Shown here piece by piece: positions 29,701 to 41,700 of a DNA stretch of 64,000 bases (its first letter is position 1; the number at the start of each line of letters is the position of its first letter). The DNA comes from Larimichthys crocea. Taxonomy: Eukaryota > Chordata > Actinopteri > Sciaenidae. The DNA is taken from positions 12,311,157 through 12,375,156 of the forward strand of contig NC_040018.1 in NCBI RefSeq assembly GCF_000972845.2. The letters are read 5' to 3'. The notes below the pieces were generated by a model. It did no database searches and was not told the DNA's origin. It saw only the letters and a list, made by a program, of their open reading frames with translations. Position numbers and translations under genes: made by a program.

Positions 29701-32700
29701 ACTACACTATCTCTCTTTTAGTTTTTTTACATTTTAGACCAAAATTTTTCTTGTGTAGTGGAATTACGATTATGTAACTTGCAGATGAAACTTCAGCAGA
29801 GCCTTACTGCCCACTTCAATAAAATACAACATACTTCTCGAAAAATACATACAGTGACGGCTTTGACATTTCTTTTTGGAGAGCAGAATAATAAACTTAT
29901 TTATTGATCATGTTACCAGTATAAAACCCAGATTTTCCAAAGAAACGAACATGCAAGTGATATATTGTTAACCTTCTTAGAAAATGTGATCAACTCAACT
30001 CCCCACTTTTCCATGTTGTTTAAGCGTCACTGGTGGTCTGTGACATGGTGGGAGGGATTGATCTGTTTGGGGTGTGGTGATTTCTTTGACTGTTGTCGGT
30101 CTGTCGACACTTTCTTTCAGTTTGAATCAAAATGAAACACCTCTGTGACTTGACATTTTTGAAAGGTCATAGAATTGCAATCAGTGTTTCATTATGTTTT
30201 CAGTAAAGCAGCAGTTGAAGCCATCAGATTCACAGAATAATATCATATTTCTCTGGGGAAAAGTTTTGTGACTGTATGATCTTTATTTTCATTTCAGGCT
30301 ATTTGCCAAGCTCTGTAAACAGAATATGTCTTCAGTATTTGTGGATAGCAATTTAGACATTTTTGACTGATTTAATATTTAGACTATTAGACTTCTATTA
30401 CCACTTTTTATACCTTACAAGAAATATAAAATAAGATATAAAGTGAGAAATATTGAAAATGTTTTTGTAACGAGTGCAGCACTGCTTTAAAAAGATATTA
30501 AATCATTAATTGTTATTTATCATGCCAGCAATTATCTATTATAAATGTTATCTTTGGCTTGGTTATTTTAACTCATTAATCTTTCATTTAAAACACATTT
30601 TTCCAGACTTTATGAAACAGAAATGTCCTCTGTTGGCTTTCACTGCTGTTCCATTTTCTTCCTGGTTTACTTTGGCACGCTACCACTGATCTCCATCAGT
30701 GATGCTTCATTTTTCAACATGCCATAAATAATTGAGGGACGATGCTTGAAGGAACTCAACAGTGACTCTGCTGTTGACTTTTCTTTACTTAAATAACATT
30801 TTACACAGTGCTGATTATAGCATCCGTTTACCATGTAGCACAGTGTGTCCAATCTGATAAGCACATGATATGAGTTTTGACCTTCAGCACATTACAAACG
30901 CCTCAGCGATAAAACATTGAGTGTGTGCATGTGTGTGAGTGTGCGCGTTTGTGTGTCTCAGACTCCTTTTGTGCATTTAGTGTCCTAAATCTATGCAACA
31001 CATGGATGATGAAATGCAGCACAATCAAGTTCGCCTGTAGCTGATGAAAATTCTTTCATCTGTACCCAAAAGCAGATAGATTTTCTTCCTCAAATCATTT
31101 TCAGGATTGCTGCAGACGATTTCACTCCAAAATAATCAGCACAGGCAAGGATCACACACTTAAAACTAGAGCTGCTGATAGAGTCGACATGAATCGACTC
31201 CTTGTTAAGCAGTTTTGTTACAAGGAAGCCGTTTGGTTTAACTGTCTATAGATGAGCTCCTGAATAACCCTGGGAACACAGTGAGTGATGTGTGTTTGTG
31301 TGGTGACAGTGAGGGGCGGCAGACGGAGGGCGGAAGCAGATGTGTGTGAGAGAGGTTCAGAGCTGTGGCACTATCACAGGGTGCCTTTGTTTGGCTGTAG
31401 AGAGTGTTGAATTAAAGGCTGTTAACACTAGTCTGCACAGTCATATGCTAATGCCTCTTACTCTGAGAGAATAAATAAATTATGGTCCAGAAAACACATC
31501 TGAGTCCCTGCTTTACATGCCTCATGCAACACAGGCAAGAAAGACACAGAAAGAGAGAGAGAGAGAGGGGTGGCACTGCAGAAACAGCACAGAAGGAACA
31601 TCAAAGAGGGAAAACAAAGGGGAATCTCTATAACCTTCTCTGCTTAAGGCTTTGCACTCAGTGCTGCTGTAGGTGATGCTGCACAAGAGATAACGAGAGA
31701 TAAATTGGGCAGAGAGGCACCGAGCGAGATTTGGACAGAGAGGAAGGAGAGGGGGGGAAGAGAGAGAGAGGTGGAAAGGGGGAGGGAGGGATTTAAAGGG
31801 CAAGAAACGGAGGGAGATTTAGATAGAGCCTACAGAGTGAGAGCGAGGGAAGAGAGCCAGCATAGAGCAGGAGCAGAGGCGGTGGATGGGGAGAAGAGAA
31901 GAGGAGAGGCATTGACTGGAAGCGTCCACATGGGAGAGAAGAAAACGGCTATTTCATGTGCTCACTGTGCATGACTGAGGAGTGCGGCTGTCTTGTCTGG
32001 ATTGTTAGTCATCTGATGCTCCACAGCTAGAGGACACACGAAGAGAAACACACAAGGCAGGCTGGGGGACGTAGAGCTGTGTGCAGAGGATGAACAGGCG
32101 ATGTGGGCTCTCTGGCTGTGATCGCTGCTGTCCTCAGACCCCGTAGCCACTTGTGCACTGGTGCTGTTGCAGGCCGTTAGCCTTGCAGTTAGGCAGCAGC
32201 AGCAGTCAGAGTGATTGATACAGAATGAGCTCCAAGCACTCCTCCGACTGGATCCCCTACAGGTACTGTACCATATTCCCAGGGCACAGGTTTCATCTCC
32301 TGAAGTAGCATGTGCGTGTTTGTGAATCTGAGCGGGTGTTAAGTCATGTGAGTGTAGAGGTATTGAATATGCACAATGAAAGCAAACACTGTGAATGGAA
32401 AGTGTTTTTTTATTTTTTTTTGTGGAGGCATAATATTTTTGTTTTGTTAATGTGAGCATGCTGAGTGGAAATGTGTTGCTGGTATTATATTTCAGATCGA
32501 GGCTCCTTTTTAAAGGTGAACCACAGAAAAGAATTTCAGATGCCTAAAAGTATTTGTTGTCTCAATTTTGGTTCACATGCAGAAAAATATTATCTTTCCT
32601 TACACTGTTCCATTGCTCATGGGTACATTCAGAAACTGTGCTGTTTTATTAGATTCAAGAGTAGTAGTTTCAATAAGGATGTAGGTCATATAATCACTTT

Positions 32701-35700
32701 AAACATCACAGTGAAAGTTCCTGATTAGTGTGTTCTGTGCATAAAAATGATATTATTTGTATGTTTTTAAGTGTTTGTAAATTACAAAAATATGACCTTA
32801 TAGTAGGGAAACCTATATCTACATTATCCAAGTCCATTACTATTGCTGGTTCTTTCCTCTGATTGAATACCCATTGCCATGGTTCCCTGCTTGCTTTGAT
32901 ACCATTGGTTCATGGTTGCTATAAGTTACTGTGGCAATCTACCGATATGAGACTGCATCAGGGTGACAGCAGAAAGATCTGTGTGGAATTTATTTAAAAC
33001 TTATGGAAAAGACTGCAGAGAAGCAGATCTTTAGGCATCATATTAAATAACACGGTTAATACAAAAGCATTTTAGGAAATCGTTAGATGAATTTGGAAAC
33101 AAAAGATGAATATATATACCACGACTGACAGTAGTGAACAAACAATATTTATTGAGTTTTGGACTTCTGGTCTTGTCAATTTTGTCTTAGAAAGAACATG
33201 CTAAAGGTTTTTGAATGGTGAGCAACAAAATAATTTAAACAAATTTAACCATGATCAATGTCCAAAATTAGCTCTTATAGTATGCTGTTAGAGTGTCAGT
33301 GAGAGGATGGGGGCAGAGACATTGGTGGTTTCTCAATGAGCAGTTTTTCTCATCCTGTGAAGCAATAATGAAAAATGCATGGACCTCTGTGCAGAGTTGA
33401 AGGAAACAGCTGCACTGTGCGGCTCTGTCATCTCATTAGATGTATACAGTGCGTGCATTCATAGAAACGGATAAAATAAAGGAAACATATTTCACATTCA
33501 GACGAATCAGCAGTTATATGGCTCTTCTCTGTGGGGAGCAAATTCATCAGATTGATATTATAAGTAATGGAAGATTCTTGCTTTCTTTCTGTTTTTCTCT
33601 GACATGAGAACCCAGGAAGGAAAGCAGAAATTGTGAGCTCTCAGCAAATGAAACAGTGTAATTAGTATATTGTCAAAGAAATAATTCATTTCACGTGACA
33701 AAATCGCGCCTGAGGTTGGTTAATCTCATGCATAATAGTGCTAACATCTTCTTCTTGTCCCATTCTATCAGTGTTAGCTCTATTATTTACTTTACTTTCA
33801 AGGTCAGTGTGGTTCTGTGCAGTGCTCATCAGATTAATTTTCTCGCAATCAAATTTCATGCATTGCACCATGCAAATGAAAATTAAACATGCTTTTGTGT
33901 GCAGATTGGATTGTCCTCCTCTGTTGCCAGGTGCTACTGCAGTCACACATATAAAACCTGGTGATGCATGCGCATGGAACTATTTTAAAAGAGTGAAGAG
34001 GAGTCACAGTGACTGATAAATCCTTCCCTTACCTGAGTGCCAATTTCACTTGTGGCTGACTGAGTTAATGAAATATTCTCCTTTTTTTTTTTGTCCAAAT
34101 CAAACTTTTAATAGTTTCAGGTCACAATGAATTTATCTGTTTATGTGGAACAAGATTATTTACAGTAGTGAGCATTTAAATGCTATTCAAAGGAACAAAT
34201 AAATTTAACTTAAATATGGGCATACAGTACAATGAATCAAAACATTTGCATAATCAGAGCAGAGTTCAGCTGCTTCAAAATATGGTTGAGTTTCTCAGTT
34301 GTAATAGAAAAAGAAGGCTGTGCACACTTCAAGTGTGCCAATACATATGATATTTAATGATATATATTGATATATTTAATGATATCAAGTCCACTGGATG
34401 TTCACTGTACTTGATAATAAATGTCTAGTAACTCAAATCTTTATAAATATTTGCATGTGACGTAAGTGTAGAGCGTTTGTCTGAGTGTTTTTTTATTTCA
34501 GCATGTTGCTCAGATTTCCTCAGTGCCGGTTCAGATGGAAAATTTCAAATGTTGCCATTCTTGATGGAATTCAAATTGTCGTCGTTTACCTGGTCATTAC
34601 ATAGAGGCATTGTAAAAATGCCTTGAGTTTTCAATTACTGCATTACAGTAAATAAATATGTTGCTTTAACAGAAAATAAAGGATCCTGTAACCCTCACCA
34701 TCAGTCTGTTGCAAGAGTGACCAGAGACTCTCCACAATAATGAGCTGTTTGACCTCCACTGGAACAGCTCTGTTTGTGTCATTATCTTTCCGTCTGATGC
34801 TTATTCACACACTTGATTACTCTGATTGCAGACATGGAGTGATTTGTTTGTCTGTATGTCTGACAGAGTGGGAGGTAAATACATTCGGATTGCATCTGTG
34901 TGGGCCTTTGTTGTCGAAACTAGAGTCGCTAGTGCAGTGATACAGGTAGACTGAATATTCATTGACTGATCTTAGGTGCAGAACTGTACTCGCTTGAAGC
35001 TAACAATACACAGCATCCTCCAGTTCAGATTCATATCAAACCTGGGGCTACATGGCCTAACTATAACACATTGACAAGTACAGTCACGTAGCGGCAGGAA
35101 ACACTAACCTTTTCATTTACTTGTTCATTCGTTTTTCTTCTTATTTCACGTCTTCTTCTTATTTCTCTCTCTCTCTCTTGGTCTTCTTCTTCTCTCATAT
35201 AAAAAACACCGGTGCCTGGCAATAATAGCCCCGGTAATTCACTTCCATTGTGGCTTTTTTAATTTGTTGTCCTTTTATTTGCAGCAGCGTTTCTTTTTAT
35301 TTTCAATGTTTTTAAAAAAAAATTTGCAGCGACATTTCTTTTCGTTTGCAGCATTTCTTTTATTTGCACCGGCCACCTTCGGACATGACTATCCACTACC
35401 ATAACTGACACATTGAGGCTTTTGATGCTCATCAACCGTGATGTCAAACCACCTGTTGACTTAATTTATCATGCACCATTAGGACTTCATGGGAAATGAA
35501 AACAGATTTGTGGATTTGGATAATTTCAATGAGTCATAGAGAGAGAAAGATAACACATTGATGTGTAAGAGGTGGAAGTCGTTTGTAATGCATTCTGCTT
35601 TTATGTTGTAACCACCAGTCCTACAATTACTCGTCAGCCTTACATAATCAACCAAACTGATTACGCAGATATATACATGCCCCTATATGGGGATTTATCG

Positions 35701-38700
35701 CTTGGATGTGCATTATTTATACATCTTCAGGCAGTATGCATGGAAAGTTTTCATTGCTTTTAAACATAAACATGTTACTCAGACGCTAATTTAATGTAAA
35801 ATAAGAGACTTAAAAATCATTAGGTATCTGTGTCATGAGCTGCGCATAGTAAAACAATACAATTTTTTCATTCATCACACATCAGCGGACACCACTCCCC
35901 CTCCCCTCGTTCATCCTTTTATCTTCTGCTGCAGCGCACTGTGACCAACTCTTGTGGAGAAAACATCTCATTGGCCTATAATTACGAACCATTGAGGTTT
36001 CTCAGCGGCCTCTGAGATGCTCAGCCACACGAGCCGAAGGAACAATCAGAGAATCTGCTGCAGAGGACACAAGAATGCTTGTTAGAGATATAAATCAATA
36101 TAGATATGTATACATGTATAGCAGCATTTGTCACATTTGTCACATGCTTCTGCAACACTAAGAGGCTTGTGACAGACAAGGCTGTACGCACAGTCTTTTT
36201 AATCAAATACTTTCTTTTTATGGGTGAGGAATGCAAGTGAAGTACAGCTACTGTTTGATTGATGATGGTTATAATTGATTTACCAATAGTGACACAGCTT
36301 ACAGTGAACTTTCAAGAGGGTGATATTGTACATTCTGATCATATAGACAGCAGAGAGGAGGATCATGCAGCAGCAGAGGTTTGAGTTGAGCTAAACTGCG
36401 ATTACGATGAAGCTGACCAGAGGCGCTGCTCGTAGTGAAACGTATTGGAGAAAAACATGGAGAGGTTGTCCAAGATACTAAACCCAAATTGCTTAGTGTA
36501 AAAGTGAATGACAAGAGGCAGTGCTCTGTGTGAAGGAATGTCAATTCAAGTAGAGTCGGTTTATTTATATTGGCCAAAATCATGAATATGCCTCAAACAG
36601 CTTTACAGTCTGTACAGCATACGACACCCACCATCATTAGACCCTCTGTGCTTTTCTTGTGACAGACGCTGCCGTCCGTATGTTCACCAGCACGGTTTCT
36701 TACGTGTTAAGACAAACAGACACAATGGTGTTTGCTGCAGTATAATCTCTGCTGACATAGTTGAGGAGATCAGCACATGTACATACCTCCAGGCTCCAGA
36801 CTCTTGTCTTGTAATGCCTAAAAAAAAAAAAAATCTCAGCTGCAAATGCAAATTAACTCTCCGTAATTTTCTGCTAAGAAAACCAGGATGCATCATGAAA
36901 CCAAATTATAGGTCTCAAGCAGTATAATGTAGTGGGTCAATGAAAGCTTGTTGAAGTCTCCCCACATCTGTTTTCTGCTTCACAAAATGTGAACATTTAC
37001 TGCTTATGTCTTTTTTATATCGTCATAAATCTCATGTTTTAGTGGTTTAGATAAAACAAGTCATTTGAAGATGTCCATGTAATAAAGATGGAGGTTATCA
37101 AACAAGTCAAAAATATGACCAACCAGTTTATTAAATTAAAACTAAATGTATTGAACTTTAAGTTTTATTTTTAACTCAGTTTGCCTGAATGACACTTTAA
37201 GACACTCAGTGCTAAAGTAGTGCGCAAGTATCAAAAATATCCATCCATATATTTTCTTCTGTTTATCTGGATGAACTGTTTCTTCTCCTCTGAGGGTCTG
37301 AAAACTGAAAATCTGATGATTCGACCACAAAGCTGAGCACACTTCTGAATGACTTAATGTTCAAACATGGTCATGGTTCACTGCCAGTCGTGGCTGGCAA
37401 AGAGGTTCAATAAAAGAACACCACTCTGGTTCTGAACAGGCAGCCCGTTCCAATCAATCAACCCTTCCCAGGTTTCTCCATACGCGTTGAAGTCTCTCAG
37501 TACCAGTCCCAGGGCACCAACTGAGAATTGCTGGGTATTCTGAGCTGCATAAGCACACAACAGTGACTTATAGTGCCATACCATTTGCCTGTTGCCTGGT
37601 TTGTGGAGCCAGACCCTAATGCCATCCTTGTGGGCGGTAGGGCCACAGGACAGTCCACCAGATACTCACAGGTGAGCTCCCCTCTCAGGTCTGGCCCCAA
37701 TGGCTCCACTTTTACCTTTTTCAGGTGAGGTGCTGCAGCTTCTTCTTGGTCGATTCATAATTTGCCATCGAATAATTTGCCTTGGGAGACCCTACGAGGG
37801 GTTAGCGCCCCTGACAACACATGTCCCAAAATCACGACGACACACAAACCCCACAATTGTGTTAAGGCGGGGATTCATTGAAAATATGCACCAAATAAGT
37901 GCATACTTACAAGATAAGACTCTTTTGTTACCTTCCCCAAAATACAATCTAATATAATTCCCTAATACTTTTAATCCTCCTCGTACGTTATTGTAAAAAT
38001 GTGTTCAAAATAGAGTGTACAATAACTGTAAAACACCTTTCATACAAGTGGAATTCATGGAAAACAAGTAGATTGTTTTCCACGAATCATCAGATTTTGT
38101 TTTTGTGCATTTTGAGGGAGCAGTCGTAAAAACAGACATGGGGTAGAGTAATTTAAGTGGAAACAAGCCTTATTACCACATGTATTATAGAGAGAGTGGT
38201 AAGCCTTCTGTTGCAGTTTTACCAAATAAATTCACTAAAGCAGGTCGGAAAATGTTGTCATTGTATTGTAGCTGACAACTAACAACTAACAGCACCATCC
38301 TTCTTTCTTTGCAGCACTTTAGATGATGAGGGCACCAACCTCCGACAGCAAAAACTGGACAGACAGGTAAGACGTGCAGTTCTAAAAACAGAGTAACACA
38401 CGGGCTTTGTCAGGACTTACAAAGAGTGTGTAGTAGCAAGGTACGATATGTTTACGATATATCGTCAAAAACATTCCCCAGGGTAAGAATATGTCATCCC
38501 ACAATAAATTCCCATGATGACGTATAGATGTGCACGACACACTCGCAGCCCAACATATTGACAAAGATGGCGGAAGGCGGAGAAGATATGCAGAGCTCTT
38601 TCCTTACGCTCCGGCCGCCAATCAGACACTCAGATCGGTCAAACCTCCACAGCCTAAAATATCTCTGAAGCAGAGACTATCCAGGTGGACTCATGGCCTA

Positions 38701-41700
38701 AACTCTGATAATCTACCTGTGTGTGTGTGTTCTCATTGTTTCTGATTGTTTCACAGCGGTTACATTCAGCAGGTATAGACACGCTCACCACCAGCTCCCC
38801 CTACCCTTTATTATTATTTTGGTGATAGATTTATAGTCAAAAAGACTAGGCTGAATTGGTGTTTCTATCATTAATACCAGAAATTATCGGGATAATTTTT
38901 TAGTCCATATCGTCCATCCCATATCGGTGTAGTGAGTTTTTTAAATTCCCAGCTGATGAAAACTAAGATACATGCTAATTATACAGGTTAAAAAAAGTGA
39001 AAATGAATCTCCATCCTTCTTCCAGAAGTTTATGTTCCATGATCTGTTACTGTATATTAACGATATTCCTTTGCATTTTTATGTAAATTTAGATGATTTT
39101 GGTCAGTTCCAGGTTTTAAAGAAGTTTCTAGAGGTAGCCCACACAGCAAGTAATTACTTACATTTAATTACATTACATTTTTATAAAACAGTTTTAGCAG
39201 CCAGATGCATGCAATAGGGTAAAATTGTTATGTTGTTATATTATACCAAGCATCTGCACTCATGCCTAACCTAAATGATCAGATTTATCCTCACTGATGG
39301 ACATCATCATGGCGTTTTTAAAAAATCTACTCTTGCAAAATCACAATGTAGAGATACAGGAAAAGGATTTTTTTTTCTGTTTTCACAGTTTGTTGTCAGC
39401 AACACTAAAGCCGGACAAGACAAACATGCCCCGGCTGCAGTTCAACCATTTTTAGTTCTTTCTTTGCGTATGGAAAACTGCTTTCTCTGATGTCAGCCTA
39501 TTTATCTAAAGTGAACAATGCGTATAAAGTGGAGTTCTCTAATGTGCATCATGTTCTGTTCTGTAGTCAGATCAAATGCTCCTGCAGTCTTTTCCTATTT
39601 AATCAATAGGAAGCCTTCCAGGTGGTCTATTTGACATGCAAGCGGGCTGCTTTTCATCTGTGCTCACTTAACCTAGCTTTAGGCATGTAAACATCATAAA
39701 ACAAGTTATTATTGATTGATAGCTTCATAGATTGCAGTCAGAGACTCACGCAGGGTTTATAGAAACAGTGTGACGTAAAAACTAAACATGTTTTTATTGG
39801 TTATTTTTCTCGTTGTGTATAACTACTGACATCTATTCGCCAAAGAAACAGAGAGAGGTTTGCTGTTTATTTAAAACCTTTTACACCAAAGTTTATGTTA
39901 AGTGTCTGACCCACACATCAAAGCTATAACCATTAAGACCATGCGCTGTGTAAATCCACCTACTGTTATGGGATGTGAGCTTTACATGGGATACTGTAGA
40001 GCTCCAATGCTCTGCAGCTTGAATTCTCCACTAATAGAAACTTTGAATATTTGATGAGCTCTGGTTTGAAGACATGCATATATAGCTGACAGTTAGTCCA
40101 GACGAATGGCTATATCCAGCCTCAGGTCAGAGCGCCACATCCTTAAACATCTTCAGATTTAGCAGACGATGTGTTATTGCCACTTGCTTTTAGTGAACAC
40201 TGTAGGAAGATAACTTACAAGAAAATCTGTGTTGCCTAATAAGTGATTATCACAAAGGAGTTGAAACAGGAAACTGTTTTATATTCTGTCTGAGAAGTTG
40301 TTCATAAGAAGTAGAGAGTAAAGCTTTGAAGATTATGTTCAGTAAATCTACTGAACATAATTGAGATGATCCTAAATAATTACCAGATAAATGATTACAT
40401 AATCAAAACGCCACAGAAATACAGAGGGTATTCTTGAAAGCAGCAATTGCTGTTTACCTCAGAGACACTGTTTTAACTTAATTTATTTTTTATAATGATC
40501 CATAATAGGATAATGTAATACTGAAACTGTGCCTCCACGATAGCGGGCGCTCCTCGAACAGAAGCAGAAGAAGAAGAGGCAGGAGCCTCTGATGGTCCAG
40601 TCTAATGTGGACGGGAGGTCCCGAACTCGTCGGACCAAACAGAGTGAGGAACAGGCTCCGCTGGTGGAATCCTACCTCAGCAGTAACAGCAGCACCATCT
40701 ACCACGGTACATGAGACCGGCTCTCTTCTGTAGTGGTTCTGTAGATTTAGAAAGCTCAAACAGAGCAAAAGACAACACTCAAACAGCATCTTATTTACTC
40801 AAAGTATTTGCTCTTGGGCTAAAAGAAATTTTATTCTTATGCAGTCTTGTTTCTTTTCCTAATTGGAACTGGTACTACAAGTAGCATAAAACTGAAACTG
40901 AAATTAGTTGAATAATTAAAAAAAAAGAATGACAAAACTGCTGCTAATGTTACCATTTTAAATTAGAAGATGATGTAGAAACAGTACAACATACTGTACC
41001 ATGTATTGCAGGAGCTTACACTGTTGTTGCATCTATCCACTCGAGAACAGAAGTGGTTTTAGGCCTGGGGTTGATGAAGTCTCTTATCTACGCACAGAGA
41101 CCAGAGCGGCCATCTAATCCCCTGTTCTGAGGGCCAGTTTCTGGGCTCCAGGCCATGAACTGTCACATTTCATGCAGAGAGAAGAGAAAATATATTGACA
41201 AAATGTTACTCTGTAGCAGGATAATAATCTGATGGAAAAAATGGTAATCATAAGCTTGTCAAACCTCCACCCCCAATTTCGCCATTTATGATGTTACCAG
41301 AGACTTTGTAAGAATTTGTTTGTCCTATCAAAAGAACACTGCTCTTTATTAAGTCATTTATTACCTACTAAACACATCGTTTCATTTTTTGTCAGCTTAA
41401 ATTGTGCCCAACACTTTTTCTCTTCTTTTCTGTCCATCTGTACTACTAAACCTGCATGTGCTTGTTTGCCCTCTCCATCCCTGTGTTAAGTGCAAGAAGC
41501 TGAACAGGAGGAGGTAAAGGTGATAGCGGACGCACAGCCGCCTCGCTCAGGCAAAAAGGGCAAAGCATCGGCCAGCTCCACTCCGCAGACAGGCAGCGAC
41601 AAGAAGGAGAGGAAGGGGAAGCACAAAGGTCAGCTTGCCAGTATTAAGACGAATGGGTGGACAGACAGTGTGAAGAAAAGATAGAGCTAAGGTGAATGGA

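Larger units (their letters stand above)
8790..32224 (+). other. First part of the large tub intron after exon 1a
   Basis: About 23 kb without a supported protein exon of tub. It holds microsatellites, a BEL/Pao remnant, a palindromic MITE, three copies of a second MITE family, a hAT-like end, a LINE tail and a cluster of unexplained minus-strand hydrophobic frames, each listed separately. The remainder is AT-rich intron in which I see no feature. Confidence 0.75.
32263..38314 (+). other. tub intron between exon 1b and exon 2
   Basis: About 6 kb without coding sequence of tub. It contains a tandem TTTGCAGC-type repeat near 35280, a dispersed fish repeat at 36541 and an inactive LINE endonuclease fragment at 37380. 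Otherwise it is plain AT-rich intron. Confidence 0.8.

Noticed and set aside
31962..32459. 165-codon minus-strand open frame
   Set aside because: It lies over the tub exon 1b leader and coding exon. Its composition follows the CAG- and purine-rich plus strand, and no domain is recognisable.
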